Shown here: one piece after another, positions 1 through 12,969 of the stretch
How the letters are laid out: every line of letters starts with the position of its first letter
Numbering within the stretch: position 1 is the first letter of the stretch
Assembly (NCBI GenBank): GCA_028023455.1
Contig: JAQFVV010012545.1
Coordinates: 558,001 to 622,000 of the forward strand
Direction: 5' to 3'
DNA length: 64,000 nucleotides
From: Epiperipatus broadwayi
Taxonomy: Eukaryota > Onychophora > Udeonychophora > Euonychophora > Peripatidae
Translations under genes and position numbers: made by a program
The notes under the pieces: model-generated
Told to the model about the DNA's origin: nothing
What the model saw: only the letters and a program-made list of their open reading frames with translations
Databases searched by the model: none

Positions 1-1358
1 TGACATAAACAATCTACTTTATATTTACAAGTAAAAAAATATCGCAATATATTAGCAGCTAACATAAATATGGCCTGAAGCAATTTATAAGATTAGCTTT
101 GACATAAACAATCTCAAAAAATTTAAATTTTTAAAGCATAATTCATTAGATATAAGAGAAATAAACAATTATTCTTTGGGATGTTTAAAAATAATAAGAA
201 TTAAGAAATATTTCATTGATTTTATAAACTGAAAATAATCTTTCTAGAAACGAGTGTGTAAAGTCTTCATTTTGATTACATCCTCATTTTTTTAATATTT
301 ACAGAAACAAAATGTGAACATTTAAAATTTATTTCAATAGTAAACAAAAATATCTATCAAATGAAGTCAAATTTAGAAAAATGTCAGAAATGTCAGAAAA
401 ATAGCGAAAATCAGTATTTATTAAAATATGTTTTATAAGCTTTAATTAAAAAAAATTTAATCTAATCAAAATAAATAATGGAATTTTATAATTACCAATA
501 TATCTATGGTGACATAAAAACATGTTTGTTTTAATTTCATAATCAGAATAAAATATTAATTAGACCTTTTTAAATGTTTAATTTATAAAAAAAATTTAAA
601 TTCAAAATTATTTAATCCTTAAGTGTTATTCCAGTGTAATATAAAAAATATCTACAAAAAATTTGTGTAAGTTTATTTCTACTTTTCCCTTTCAACTTTA
701 TACATATGTGCACACCTACTACTATACCATTGTATGTCATGAGACATAACCATCTGTTTGGAAAAAAATGTTTTAAGCAGTCTAACTCTTACACATTGAT
801 TTGACTTAGAAACTTAATACAAGAGAAATACTGAAATTTCAGACCACACAAAAAATTACAAAATAATATAGATTTTAAATAACAAGAAGAGATTGAATCA
901 AAATATATGAATGAGCAAATAAGTTAATATAATTGGTGACAATGAAAGAAATAACTGTAATGGAGCTGATAAATATTGCTTAAAACAAAGATTAATTGTT
1001 GAGCAAGTCTGAAATTGAATCTAAAAAAATTATAAGAACTTAAAATGAGACCACAAGTGAAATAAATGAATATGGAAAATTGTTGAAGTAATTTAACAAA
1101 AACAAGCTATGAATAGTAAAAATTGGAATACACTTGAAGTCATCTTTAACCTTCAAAAAATCAAAAGGGCTAAAAATAATGATCAAATCCTACTAGGAGC
1201 TTATATTTACATTATTTATATGCCTTATGACTTTGATTAATAAATATAATTAGTTTATTTTAGGTATAATCTTTTAATATAGTTACATATAGGACAGATG
1301 AGTGAATTAATAATTTTTATTAGTCATTTATTAGACCAGAGATTATCCAATAATGAAT
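1..1358. other. AT-rich intronic DNA, nothing recognised
   Basis: This is presumably part of the ALG8 intron downstream of the exon at 31945..32138. It consists of A- and T-rich sequence with short homopolymer runs. I see no coding region, RNA gene or clear repeat unit. Confidence 0.5.
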
Positions 1359-1559
1359 ATTTCTGTAGTGTAACTTTCACTACACCATTCTCACACAATC
1401 TAGGGACTGGTTTCTATCCACTTTTATAATCATATCTCTCCTCCATAAGGTGTTAAAAGCAGATATAGTCCCTACCTTTATTTTTATATTGGACTATTTC
1501 CATCATCTAATATGCATGTTGAATGTCTTTAGAAAAGTTTAATTTTATTTAAATATTCC

Positions 1560-1850
1560 AAATGCATTCAACTGTTAGTAATATCACAGCAAACAGGTTA
1601 GTACATGCACCAACTGTTTAATAGCACAGCAAACAGGTTGGTATATGCACTAACTGTTAGGAATATCACAGCAAACAGGTTAGTATACGCACAAACGTTT
1701 CAAGAGGTATTTTTCTCCCCTCTTCTTCAGGTGTTGCTGGCCTGACCAGTGACAGTACTAGCATGAGATTCGAACCTGGGTCCTTAGATTCTTGATTATT
1801 AAAATTTAAGGTAACACTCTAACCAACTGAGCCATCCTGCCAAAGGCAAC
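1560..1850 (-). mobile_element. tRNA-derived SINE, left arm copy
   Basis: This is the reverse-strand partner of the SINE at 2280..2520. The B box reads GGTTCGAATCT on the minus strand (1766..1776) and the A box is the complement of CCAACTGAGCCA at 1823..1834. Three 42-bp tandem units (about 1568..1695) follow the body, one more than in the right arm. The tandem array therefore changed copy number after the arms formed, or differed between two insertions. Confidence 0.7.
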
Positions 1851-2279
1851 AGTATGTTGTAATTTCATATACTTATCTATGAGGTTCCTCCTGATTTCTC
1901 CACTTTTTCCTCAGAGCAAAGTTGAATAGTGGTTTCCATACATTATGTATAGTCACACTAGATTCGCATATGGGATTTTTTGCCATTGTCATTTAAGCAG
2001 CTTTTTTAAATTTTCTTCTTTGTATCTTTTCTTCTTTATCCAATATTTTTATATTTTCCTAATCGAACGTATGTTCGTTGGATAAAGAAGAAAAGATACA
2101 AAGAAGAAAATTTAAAGAAGCTGCTTACATGACAATGGCAAAAAATCCCATAAGCCAACCTAGTGTGACTATACATAATGTATGGAAACCACTAATCAAC
2201 TATGCTCTGAGGAAAAAGTGGTGAAATCAGGAGGAACCTCATAGATAAGTATATGAAATTACTACATACTGTTGCCTTT

Positions 2280-2520
2280 GGCAGAATGGCTCAGTTGGTT
2301 AGAGTGTTACCTTAAATTTTCAATAATCAAGAATCTAAGGACCCAGGTTTGAATCCCATGCTAGTACTGTCACTGGTCAGGCCAGCAACACCTGAAGAAG
2401 AAAAATACCTCTCAAAACGTTGTGCATATACTAACGTGTTTGCTGTGATATTACTAACAGTTGGTGCATATACTAACCTGTTTGCTGTGATATTACTAAC
2501 AGTTGAATGCATTTGGAATA
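2280..2520 (+). mobile_element. tRNA-derived SINE, right arm copy
   Basis: A pol III A box, TGGCTCAGTTGG at 2287..2298, matches the consensus exactly. A B box, GGTTTGAATCC at 2346..2356, has one mismatch. The spacing is that of a tRNA with a long variable region or insertion. Downstream comes a conserved-looking body with GGTCAGGCCAGCAACACC, then the 42-bp tandem units. The sequence does not fold as a clean tRNA, since the acceptor ends do not pair, so it is a SINE head and not a tRNA gene. The matching copy in the left arm is on the minus strand at about 1560..1850. Confidence 0.7.
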
Positions 2521-2686
2521 TTTAAATAAAATTAAACTTTTCTAAAGACATTCAACACGCATATTAGATGATGGAAATAGTCCAATATAAAAATACAGCT
2601 AGAACACCATCATCACAAACCTTCAGAAAAACACTAGTCCCTACCTTGTCTGAAAGTGGTGTAATGAAATTTACACTACAGAAATA

Positions 2687-3529
2687 GAATAGATGAGTAA
2701 TGTTGCAGTGCCCCCCCCCCCACCTCATTATTATCCTTACCTCTTTTTTCACAAAATACTGCTCTATAAAGCTTTTTTTTTTTAAAAAAAAAAAAAGTAA
2801 TAATAAATGCAAGGTAGTTCAGTTTTTTTTTTGCTTGCAAACAAATGAAATGCTGCACATTTCTTTTAAATAAAGGTTGCAAATTTTGATTAATTGCATT
2901 AAAAGTAAAAAAAAAATTATTTGTTCAGAAATTTTCTAGATAATTTAATTATAGACATGATGTGATGTTTAAATGAATATTAATAAACCCCCCTTTCCCC
3001 CTTTTTAGAACCAAACATTAAAAATATAAATTGCAAAAAAATAACTGTGAAGTTTTTTGTTGTCTATGTGTGCATTATATCTATTATACCTTAATTAACA
3101 CTTTATTTTCTAGCTAGTACTCTATCAAAAGTTACCATTTATCTCTACTGAAGATCAATTTACTGCAGACAAAGAATTGATCAATTTTCTTTTACCAAAA
3201 CGATTGATTAAATTATATCTTTCAGGATCTTAAATAAAATCCTTTTAAGAATATTTTCTAAGTCTTTATATCAAATCTAAATCTATCTAAATCCTTGACT
3301 CTATTGTCACTATTTACAGAAGAAAAAATTGTTAGATTTCACAATTAGTTTAATTAGTCCTTAATTCTTATATAATTACCTCTTACAAATAGAGAATGAT
3401 TTAAACAGCCTTACTTTGCACATAACTCTCACAATAACAATCCAATTTTAGTTTCTATCTTATTAATTCTTCTTGAATATTCTGAAAATAACTTCAATAT
3501 TTAATTACATAAAAATGAAGTAATATTAG
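2687..3529. other. Intronic DNA with homopolymer runs
   Basis: The stretch contains a run of ten C at about 2709 and T and A runs at 2770..2850. Nothing coding or repeated was recognised. Confidence 0.4.
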
Positions 3530-4420
3530 AATACAAGTATAATTTAATATATTTCAAAATTAGATGAAATTGTAGGGGATTTGAACACAGACTTTAAGTA
3601 TCCTTTAACTATCAACTCCATCCCCAATATATACATATGATCTCCAATGAATATATATATATATTGTGCCAAATCAGCACTCATCAATTGTCAAGATCAT
3701 TATCCCCCAAACATATATATAATCAGTGATTGGTTTATATTAAGATAGCAAATCTTCAAACTTTAATGGACAGGCTTCAATCTACTCCACCATTGAAAAT
3801 ATGCTGATGGAGTGCCCAAATCCTGTGTTGATGTCAATATTATTGTGATGCCCATGTTGATCTTAAGACACAGATCCTTCATGTACAGGACTTTGTTCAT
3901 TTAAATAAACAGAAGAGGGATGGGCAGGATACAGATTGAATCTGTAATGTTAGAATACACGTATAATTTAATAAACTTGGAAATTAGATGTAATTGTAGA
4001 CGAGTTGCGAATTTCAATCAGCATTCAGCTATTGACTCTATCTTATACAACTGATACACATGACTACACTCATATGAAAAAGATAAATGATCTCCAATAT
4101 ATATACATACTGTGTTCAAATCCTCTACAAAAATGAAGTAATCAAGAAATTCGCAAAATATTTCTAAACTTTTATCTTTTGTTTCTACTAGTTTTTAATG
4201 AAGTAGTATACCAAAAAACCTAATTAACAAATTACATTGTAAACCACATGTAGATTTCATTAAATTGTTACATTTTTATTTACTGTTGTCAAACTCATTC
4301 CACTCACAACCTTGACACCATCCACCTCAGATAAATACAAACATGATTATTACCAATCATTTTCTAAACTATAGATTATCTCTAGCAGATATAAACTTTA
4401 AATCTCAGTTAAGTAAAAGT
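3530..4420. repeat. Diverged direct repeats, including a ~155-bp unit shared with 23.3 kb
   Basis: The block at about 3530..3660 resembles about 3952..4130: both begin GAATACA..GTATAATTTAATA and pass through a TTAGATG..ATTGTAG motif. The block at 4262..4415 matches the tandem units at 23279..23585; they share GTCAAACT..CTAC/CCACTCAC, CAGATAAATACA, ATGATTATTA and CAGATATAAACTTTAAATCTC. (TA)n microsatellite runs occur at about 3650 and 3710. This is probably an old dispersed repeat whose ends I could not define. Confidence 0.55.
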
Positions 4421-6055
4421 GCAATTTATTAAATAAAAGCTCAACTACTTTAATTCTTCATTTTAATCTAATCTAAACATCTGCACATGTAATTTGAATA
4501 GACAAATGGTTTAGCAGTAGTGCAATTTAATGATGAGCATAAATTCCTTACACTTGATTCTTAATTTTTAAAAAAAAAAAAAAAAACAAGGTTTTAAAAA
4601 AAAAATTATTACAGAAATCCTAAAAACAATGTTAACAATAGTCTAATATATATGAGGATAGTCTAGATCTACCTTTATTCAAGAAAAATAAAACAAAAAG
4701 TCAAAACTGCAGACATGCTATAAACTAATATGAAAAAGAACAATATTATCAATTAATAAGCAGTAACAAAATGCATTTAGTGTGGATTCATTTGCAATCA
4801 GAGTACTAAAAGAATATTGCTTCACAATACATTCTCATAGAATTCACCTTTGTAGTGAATACTAAAGTGAAGAACTAATAATAAAAACAAAAGTGCAAAT
4901 GTCATTAACAAATTTTATTTAGTTTGTACTATTTAAACTAATTAAGAATAAATTTAAATTGCCCATTTAACAGATATTTAATTAATCCAGAGAATGAATT
5001 ATACAGTCTCAATATATCAAAAAACATTTGATAAATAGGAGAATACATTTCTCACTCAATAAATTATTAATGACTGATACACAAAATGAAGTGAAACTAT
5101 GAACTATATTAAATATACATGGCAGCTAACACGCTATCACAGAAATAGCATTGATGCCTATGCTTTTACTAACTAGCTGCTAGCTTATTTAAAAAAACGA
5201 AATTGTATATAGATAAATAACGGAAGTTAAATTAAATATTTTCTTGAATTAATATTATAATGTTAACAATGTAAAATGCAAAATTATTCCCATATAATTT
5301 ACTAGAGATAACTTAATCAGTGACGATGATAGGTAATTATATTACTATTGACAATCTTAAGACTACTACTTTGCTCTACTATCCAATAACATCTTTTTTG
5401 ATTTGAGTTTAATAAGAAAGAAAGGGTTGCAATTCAGGGAAAAACTCTTTATTTTGAAATTTGCATGTCAGACAGAATACCAACAAGAATAAAAAAAATC
5501 AATGTAAATCACTCTTTGCTGAGTTGGCATAAGATATTGGAAAATACGAATATAAAAGTATATGCAAATATGAAATAAAAAATTGTTGCAAATATAGATA
5601 AAGTACTTTAATTTTCAAAAATACAGTAATTTTCCATTTTTTCCCAGCATTCTTTGATTTTTCCTGTGTTGTATTTTCAATGTCATTTTCATATTCAACA
5701 TTACAAAATTATGTAAAATTACTAAATCATATTTCCGATGATAAACAACTTCAAATTTTTATAGAATAGTCTAAGAGAAAACTCATGTAAATTTAACTTA
5801 GATGTTTATATAATCTATTTTTTTCTTTCATCTCTATTAAACTATTAATAAATTATATTTTTGAATGAAAACTAAATCTTGAAAATAACTTATTTTCCAA
5901 TTTTAATGTACTATATATGATCTACTGGTTTTCTTTACCCAACATTATTTAACCATAAAAAAGATAAAAAGAAAAGTTCTCCTCTGTGGGTATGATATAT
6001 ATTGTACCATTCACAATCTAATTTCACATTCACAATTGAATTTAGGCATTCTATT
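4421..6055. other. AT-rich intronic DNA, nothing recognised
   Basis: Only homopolymer tracts (an A run at about 4569) and scattered short AT repeats are visible. No open frame of note and no repeat partner was noticed elsewhere in the window. Confidence 0.4.
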
Positions 6056-6059
6056 TTAC

Positions 6060-7190
6060 ATACTACAAAGTGCAAGCTAATCAAACTATGAAAAGAAAAG
6101 GACATTCAAAAACATAGTTATATTTCCTGATTAACTGGCCTAATATTTTATTATGATTTTAAATTGTGGGCAGAATCAGTTTTTAATTTATTTAGAGGGT
6201 ACCAGAATCGTTAGATTCACTGATTCTGCATGAAGCACATCATAACTTATAAAGCCAATAATTACAAGATCGGGATTAGGATTTCACATCAATTTATTTT
6301 AAGAAAATATTTTCCCCAGGGCTTAATCAATAAATGTTGGCAATGGTAAATTATACATTTAAATTCTAATAAACTAACATTAATAATGCACAACGAAGTT
6401 AATATTAAAGGTAAATATTTTATTAATACAAATTAAAATATTTAATGATAATTATTAATATAATTGAAAAAAAATACACACATGCTAATCCAGATAGTTA
6501 GGTAAAATAATTAAAACAATTTAACAATTAATGTTCACTTCTTAAGATTCTTCTAGAAGGGCTGTAACTGAAGTCCCTTGAATAATGCAGTGAATGTCTT
6601 TATCAGTAGTATATTATAAGCTTATAGTCTAGGTTAATTTGTAAACACTAAATTTAGTCATAAATCGGGAATGAATAATCTTAGCTTACCAGCAAGTTTT
6701 GTTGTAGTACCTGTTTATTTCCTGGATTGTAAGAGTTCATGGCCTTTGGTTTTAAACTGTTTTTGGTATATTCTAAGGCTAGTCACAAAAGCTTTTTGGG
6801 TTGACATCTTCATGATGAATGATAACAGCAAAAGCTCCAATCCACTCCTGCATAATTAATTATTTCAACATAGAATGGTCCTGGATCCTTCATGATCCAA
6901 GACCAGTCAAAAGAAAAAAGCAGACAAGATGCAGTTTGAAGTTTTTCTGTCCCTTTTATAGCCTTGGGTCAGATTTTAGACTTCTGTGCATATGTCCTTA
7001 TCTTTGTTTTTCATAAAATACAAGTTGATAATCTTGTACATTTATTTTGTATTTTCAAATACAAAGTTCTTTTTTTATATATAAATTCTTTCCACCATCT
7101 TTAATTAGCTTTAAAAAGCTTTTACTGATTGTAATCTTTTATTTTTGTAATTTATTTCTGTTTATCTGGATTAGTAATCTGCAAGTATAC
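6060..7190 (-). mobile_element. LTR-like repeat, minus-oriented copy of the pair
   Basis: This is a reverse-complement match over about 1.05 kb to 10880..11950. It keeps the same landmarks on the minus strand: a TATAAAAGGG box (complement of CCCTTTTATA at 6951..6960) and, about 530 bases further along, a polyadenylation signal (complement of TTTATT at 6419..6424). That order is typical of U3-R-U5 in an LTR. Homology continues past the likely LTR end into a leader-like segment (about 6060..6310). Open frames at 6671..7016 on the plus strand lie inside the repeat and have no partner protein, so I do not call them genes. Confidence 0.6.
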
Positions 7191-10100
7191 TGATAGATGG
7201 ATGATATGAAATGAAACTGACAAGATATATTAATTTTATGTGACAACAATTTATTTAAATAACAAAATTTTGGATAATAACTCCTTCTAACAGTTCATTA
7301 ACAGTTCAGCTTCAATGGATCAATGAGTCCATTCCATTGGTAACTTCTCTGATGCTTGGTTTCATCACTGATGCTCATACATTGTTCATCACTGATATAA
7401 TAGGTGTATATATATGCCTGTACATCTTCGCAGTAAGGCTAAGTTTACATTTCATGAAGCACTCACTCAATGACCCTGTTCGGCCAACATTCATATAGCA
7501 GGAACTTACATATCCATGTGTACATCATGGATACATCCCTTGTCATTCCACAAGTTTAAATTCTCAATCTGTAAGTTTACATTCTCCTTATATGCACACA
7601 TATATATAGTTCGTAGATATGTCAGTTAATTCCCTATTGCAGTACTCCTAAACTAGTTTGACTTATATTTGAATTAATCCTTTCCGTTCAATCATCTAGT
7701 GGCCCATAATCATATTCATATATATTCATGTGTTCGATTCATGTATATAGATGTACATCCCTTTTGGTAGGCGAACTCACATATATAAAATATTACTCTT
7801 TCTTGGTTCAATTTTAAGCATTTACGGTGTGTACATATATTGGGGTATGTCTATTTTAAATTAATCTTTACATTATAATTTCTATATTTCGTTTTGCAAG
7901 TTGCGATTTAATAATTTGACACATATTGTTTATATTCTTTATTCTAGAGCCTAATTTTGAGTCAACATTATTAAGTTTTATCACTTTATCCAGTTAAAAG
8001 ATCAATACTACATTTCAGCATTTCTATCAACGTATCTCAGTTTTACCTTCTTCATGCTAATAACAATAGTAGTAATTATATTATTCTATCAATAAGAAAT
8101 TATTTCAGTTCATAACTGTTTTCATATAACATTGGGTTTTACCATTATGACAACTGTTTCTAAATTTGATATGAATATTTTATCATTTTGTCCAATTAAT
8201 TATTTTAAATAACTCTGTAACTACATTTCACTTTATCCTTTACGAAATGCTTTTCTTACCGCATTTTCTTAAATGCCTTTAAATATTTCAATTGTCAAAA
8301 CAATTATTTCATGTAATAGCCAAGGTTCATAATTATCATTATTAAGTAAATGAATATAGGTAATATTCTTACATCATATCACAATTATGTCAATCTTAAT
8401 TAAACATGTTTCAATAACTATCTAGAATATTCTTACCTTTTCAAATCTCTGTAATAGTTTTTATGTCTAGAGTATTCTTACCTTTTCAAATCTCCATAAT
8501 GGTTCTTATGTTGACGTTTCACCACTGGTACAATCTTCACATTAAAAGGGGGGTTTGTCTTTAGGGCTGAATGGTTTACATATGGTCACTTAGGCATATT
8601 TCTTCATCCTCATGACTTCTTTCATGGTGTGGGAAAAAGAGTGAGCTATTCCTTACTAGCCAGATATATTAGCATTTACCGTATTGATAATGTGTTTATT
8701 CATATCGCAGTTTTATGGTAACTTCAGGTTTCTCTTTACTACAGCACTTATTTAATTAATGACCATGGCGGTTCCTAATCTAGGTTGTCTGATTATCTAA
8801 ACTCTTCTTTGTAAAATGACTGAAGACTGAACTGCAATTTACTGCAAAGCAACTACCACAATCAATCAACCAATTGCATGGAATTGATTGATTCCTCTCT
8901 TTATATTCTTCTATTTCCCATAGCGTTTTTCAATATCTTCTTTGACCTCACCCATGCCAACCAACATGTTTACCAAAAATGTGTTAACTTCTTTTACCTA
9001 AGGCAAGAAAGTGACGCTATCATTCTTGATCAACTAATTATGTTTCTGAGTTTTAATTTGGAAAACATTCAGATCCAACAAAAACAAATATTATATCAAT
9101 AACATTTTAATTTGAAACTGCAAATTTTTAATGTTAAAGATTCATTAAATAAATCATTTAAATTTTAATTGTAGATTTTAAATATTGATTTTCTCTTTTT
9201 TTTTCATAAAGAATTTGACTTCACACAATTGTTCTTTATAATGCGAGTGAAAAACTGACTTAAAATCAACAGCATCAGCTTTTATTTTAAATTATATACT
9301 TGTAAAATGGGGGGAAACTTCAGTATATATATATGAAACAATGTATCTGTTTCAATATATACATGTTGTAGTTCTTAAAAAAAATGCATATAAAGTTTTT
9401 TTAATACCAAGTTATTTGTTTGATATATATAGAAATCGGACAAAATAAATCAACATTGTCCAAAACTCTGAGCTCTATTCTGTAGACATGAGGCATCTAC
9501 TCTCTCCTTTGTGACAACACAGCAAATGCAAATTAGTTCCTATTGTCTATTGCATGTATAGATATTTTATGGGCAATCTCTGTTTATCTATACCTAGTGC
9601 AATAAAAAAATTAAGATTTTCAATTTCCTATCATTATTCCTTCTACCTTTCTATATCATACCCTTTCATGTCAAGATTTTTCTCAGAGATTAATAGTTAC
9701 CAGCCATGTTTTACAACCTTATATTACCTTGGTATATAAACATGTCTTTAGTACATCTAATTTGCTTTATAATCTAATGTATTTGCTTTTTCAAATTCTG
9801 TTCATGCTTTGTAGACATATTATTATTTCATTTTTATAATAATGATCAGAATTTATATTATTATAAAGATATATAAAACTTTCCACAATGTTTAGTACAC
9901 TTCCATTAATTTTAATTTTTCTCATTATCTCTATCTTTGCTTTCTCATTTCGAATATCTAATGTGGATTACAGTGTTTTGTGTTCTACAATAATTATATC
10001 ATTCACGTCATATTATTTAATAATAGTAATAACTCTTATATCAATTTCTGACATCAATTAAATATATATATATTGACCTGCATGATACTGTGTTCCACAA

Positions 10101-10879
10101 CAATTTTATTTTAAAAGCTTTAATCATTTGCAATATTAGATACCACCTTTCTAGGGATATTGATTTTTGACTAGAGAATTTTGGTTTTATTCTCCCACAT
10201 TGAATGAGTATATTTATCACTACTGGATACTTATAAATTTAAATAATTTGGCATGCTCCATCTAATCAAACTCTAAAAACCTACTGCTTTTAAACTCAAA
10301 AACGGGTTTAGCATTTCTTCTTACATAATTACATAAAATGATATGAACACTCTGCTATATAACAAAATAATTCAAAATAAACAGAACCTTTCACATTTTC
10401 ATGTTAATGTTCCTGATACTCATATAAACTAGAATAATAATGATATACTAATTATAAAAACTGGCTAATGGATTATTAGAAGCATGTTGTTTAATAGAAC
10501 GAATTATAAGATTTATGTCTGATGATTATCAGAAAAAATCTCTGATGATTATCAAAAAAAATTATCAGACTATTTTTATTCAATTGTAAAATATGGTAAT
10601 GGAAACTAATATGATTGGAGCAATGAAACATTCTGCAGTATTTTTTTTTTGGTTCAATTATTATTCTGCTTGATTGAGTACAATAATATATATTGTACCG
10701 TTTATTTATATATGATACAAATATATTGGCATTTGGTAAAAGCTAAAAGAAAAAGTAAATTTAGCGATCTTATTAAAAGAAGCAATTTTAATTTTTTTTA
10801 GTTAGTGTAAATTTTTTTTAAAACGTACAATGAGAGTTGATTTTTTTGTTTCAAATTATTACTTTGATTACAAAATAAG
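7191..10879. other. Region between the LTR-like repeats, unassigned
   Basis: About 3.7 kb separates the two inverted repeats. A GC-richer patch at 8500..9060 has an open plus frame at 8513..8719 without a start, and another at 8878..9102. Neither shows a domain I recognise. The minus strand of the first patch has a donor-like AAAAGGTAAGAAT beside the 45-bp duplication. The rest is AT-rich with (TA)n tracts. This could be the decayed interior of a large element whose ends are the two repeats. Confidence 0.35.
8421..8510. repeat. 45-bp tandem duplication
   Basis: Two adjacent 45-base units, 8421..8465 and 8466..8510, both begin TCTAGA.TATTCTTACC and end TTATG, with five or six differences. The duplication is small and fairly young. 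Confidence 0.8.
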
Positions 10880-11950
10880 AGTTACAATTGGAAAGAATAA
10901 ATGACATGCAGATTAGTAATCCAGACAAATAAAAAGAAAAATTCCACACGCAGATTACAATCAGCAAAACCTTTTTGGAAGCTAATTAAAGATGGCAAAA
11001 AGACTTTATAAAAAGGAGAACTTTGTAACAGAAAAATACAAAATAAATGTATAAGATTATAAACCAAAAGGACAAAAGAAAATATGCGCAGAAGTCTGAA
11101 AACTGCACCAGGAGTATAAAAGGAAGAAACCAGTTGGATCAGAGTCGGACAGAGGCTTTTGCGGACATCATTCATGAAGACATCCACCAGAAAAGCTTTC
11201 GTGACTAGTCTTTAGGATGGACCAAGAACAAGTTAAGACCAATGGCCATGAGCTCATTCTACCTTATGAAAAACCATGCATGATAATCAATCGTCTACGG
11301 AAATTTGCTAAATTTACCGAGAAGCTAAGATTATTCATATTCTGATTGTGACTAAATATATAATCCTGATAGAGACATTCATTTTCTTATTAAAGAGACT
11401 TTCATTTAAAGAATTTTCTAGAAGAAACTTGGAAGTGAACTTTAATGGTGAAACTGTTTTAATTAATTGAGTCATGTCTGGATTGGCGTGTGTGTATTCT
11501 TTCCAACTTATTAGTAATTTATCTTTTAAATATTTTAGTTTGTTTGAATAAAGTATTTTACTTTTATCAACTTTTCATTGTGCATTATTAATGGTAGTTT
11601 ATTAGAATTTAAATGTGTAATTTACCTTTGCCAATAGTTATTAACTAAGCCCCGGGTGTAACATTCTCTGAAAAATAACTAAGTTACGAGAAATCATAAT
11701 CCCCATCGTTTAACTTATTTTCTTATTAATTTATGATGTGCGATGCGATGGATTTTAGCGGATTCTTGTATGAATCCTGATACCCTTGTAAAATAAATAA
11801 AAAAGCTGATTCCGCCAGCAGTGTAAGTCGCAATAATAAGTAGGCCAGTTATTCATGAAATATAGCTATGTTTTTAGAAATATGAACGAAATATTTATAT
11901 TTTCCATCTTCATAGCTTGATTAACTTTCACTTCACAGTGTGTAAAAAAA
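10880..11950 (+). mobile_element. LTR-like repeat, plus-oriented copy of the pair
   Basis: This is the partner of 6060..7190 in opposite orientation. On the plus strand a TATAAAAGG box at 11115 is followed by a polyadenylation signal AATAAA at 11547..11552. A likely LTR end, CCCCGGGTGTAACA, lies at about 11651..11664. The homology to the other copy runs on through CTGATTC.GCC near 11810 and AGCTTGATTAAC near 11916 to an A run at about 11944. An LTR plus leader of a Ty3-like element is the best reading. An unidentified DNA transposon with 1-kb terminal repeats is the alternative. The minus-strand frame at 10882..11187 is inside the repeat and is not convincing. Confidence 0.6.
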
Positions 11951-12967
11951 AAAGGCCTATCAGAATCTATCAAAATGTGGAAAATGTTACAATATGAACA
12001 GTGGTTTCACCGAGGGTTTAAAAAATTTTCAGAAAACAACTATCTCTATCACATTATATGAATAGTAAGCTTATTTGGGACATTCTTAAACAAGTAAAAA
12101 GACAATATTTTATATTAACTTTACAAAAAAAAGTTTGAACAGTGAAAGTGATAAAACTGAGCCACAACCATTGGATCTTGGACTCCAAAATCAGCCACTC
12201 TAATCAAGCAGCACATTACTGAAATTATATCAAAATTCCATTTTTTTGTCCAACCTCTGATAGTTAAATTACTGGTCAAAAAAATAATAATAATAAAATA
12301 AAAGATGCGAAGTTTTGGGTGATAAATTTCTCACACTAAAAAAAAAAACATTTAGAAAGTTATGCTTTTGAGCTAAAACAAAATGACTTTTCTACAAATA
12401 ACTACTTAGATGGCTTATTTAACACTAGTATATTCGCAGATGAATACTGTGTTCTGGAGAAAAAGATCCCACATTAAGTTTCTGAATATTCAATTAAATG
12501 CTATTATGAGAAATATTACTGGCATATTCAAATTTACTTCTATGAAATGATTTCCTTTTCTTTCATACATTTCTCTGACAGATGTTGCCTCATAAAAAAT
12601 ATACAAAAAAGCTGTTAAGCAGATCAGGTTTGTCAATAACTTAAAAATGTTTTACATATTGAATTATTTTATTGTTAATTTTAATGCAAATTGCTTCTTA
12701 CTTATATAAGCATCACATATATAAATATATTTTTATGAAAAGTAGTTAAATTCCAACAGATTTTTTAAAAAAAATGTAATACCTTTATGTTATAGCAAAA
12801 GAACTACAAAAACTATTGTTTTGAAATTATAATTATTTAATGTAACAACAAATATATAAATATTGAGATGGATGGCCTCAGGGTAGAAAGCACAGTGAGT
12901 AGCCATGATAGTGTTTTGCATATATATTAAAAACTTAATGGAAAATAAAATATGAACATAAGTTTAT
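11951..12967. other. AT-rich intronic DNA, nothing recognised
   Basis: I see no open frame, tRNA-like box pair or repeat partner here. Confidence 0.4.
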
Positions 12968-12969
12968 TA

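Larger units (their letters stand above)
1359..2686. repeat. Long inverted repeat (two ~650-bp arms) carrying SINE copies head to head
   Basis: The left arm, about 1359..2043, is the reverse complement of the right arm, about 2078..2686, with a spacer of only about 34 bases. Identity is high along most of the arms and lower near the outer ends. The outer ends share TATTTCTGTAGTG on the left and its complement on the right. Each arm contains a tRNA-like head, pointing inward-to-outward, and copies of a roughly 42-bp tandem repeat (core ATATCACAGCAAACAGG): three in the left arm and two in the right. Either two SINE-like insertions lie head to head, or one copy was inverted-duplicated. The near-perfect centre (2020..2100) favours an inverted duplication or foldback. 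Confidence 0.85.

Noticed and set aside
2280-2370. tRNA gene
   Set aside because: Good A box and nearly good B box, but the acceptor stems do not pair and the variable region is too long. The same unit is repeated with a SINE body.
2327-2882. Three minus-strand open frames
   Set aside because: They lie in the inverted repeat or in homopolymer tracts. The proteins are low complexity or read through SINE sequence.
6671-7016. Two overlapping plus-strand frames as small genes
   Set aside because: They fall within the LTR-like repeat and the corresponding part of the other copy has no equivalent frame.
10882-11187. 101-codon minus frame with hydrophobic stretches
   Set aside because: It is antisense to the TATA-containing LTR-like repeat, and the other copy does not keep the frame.
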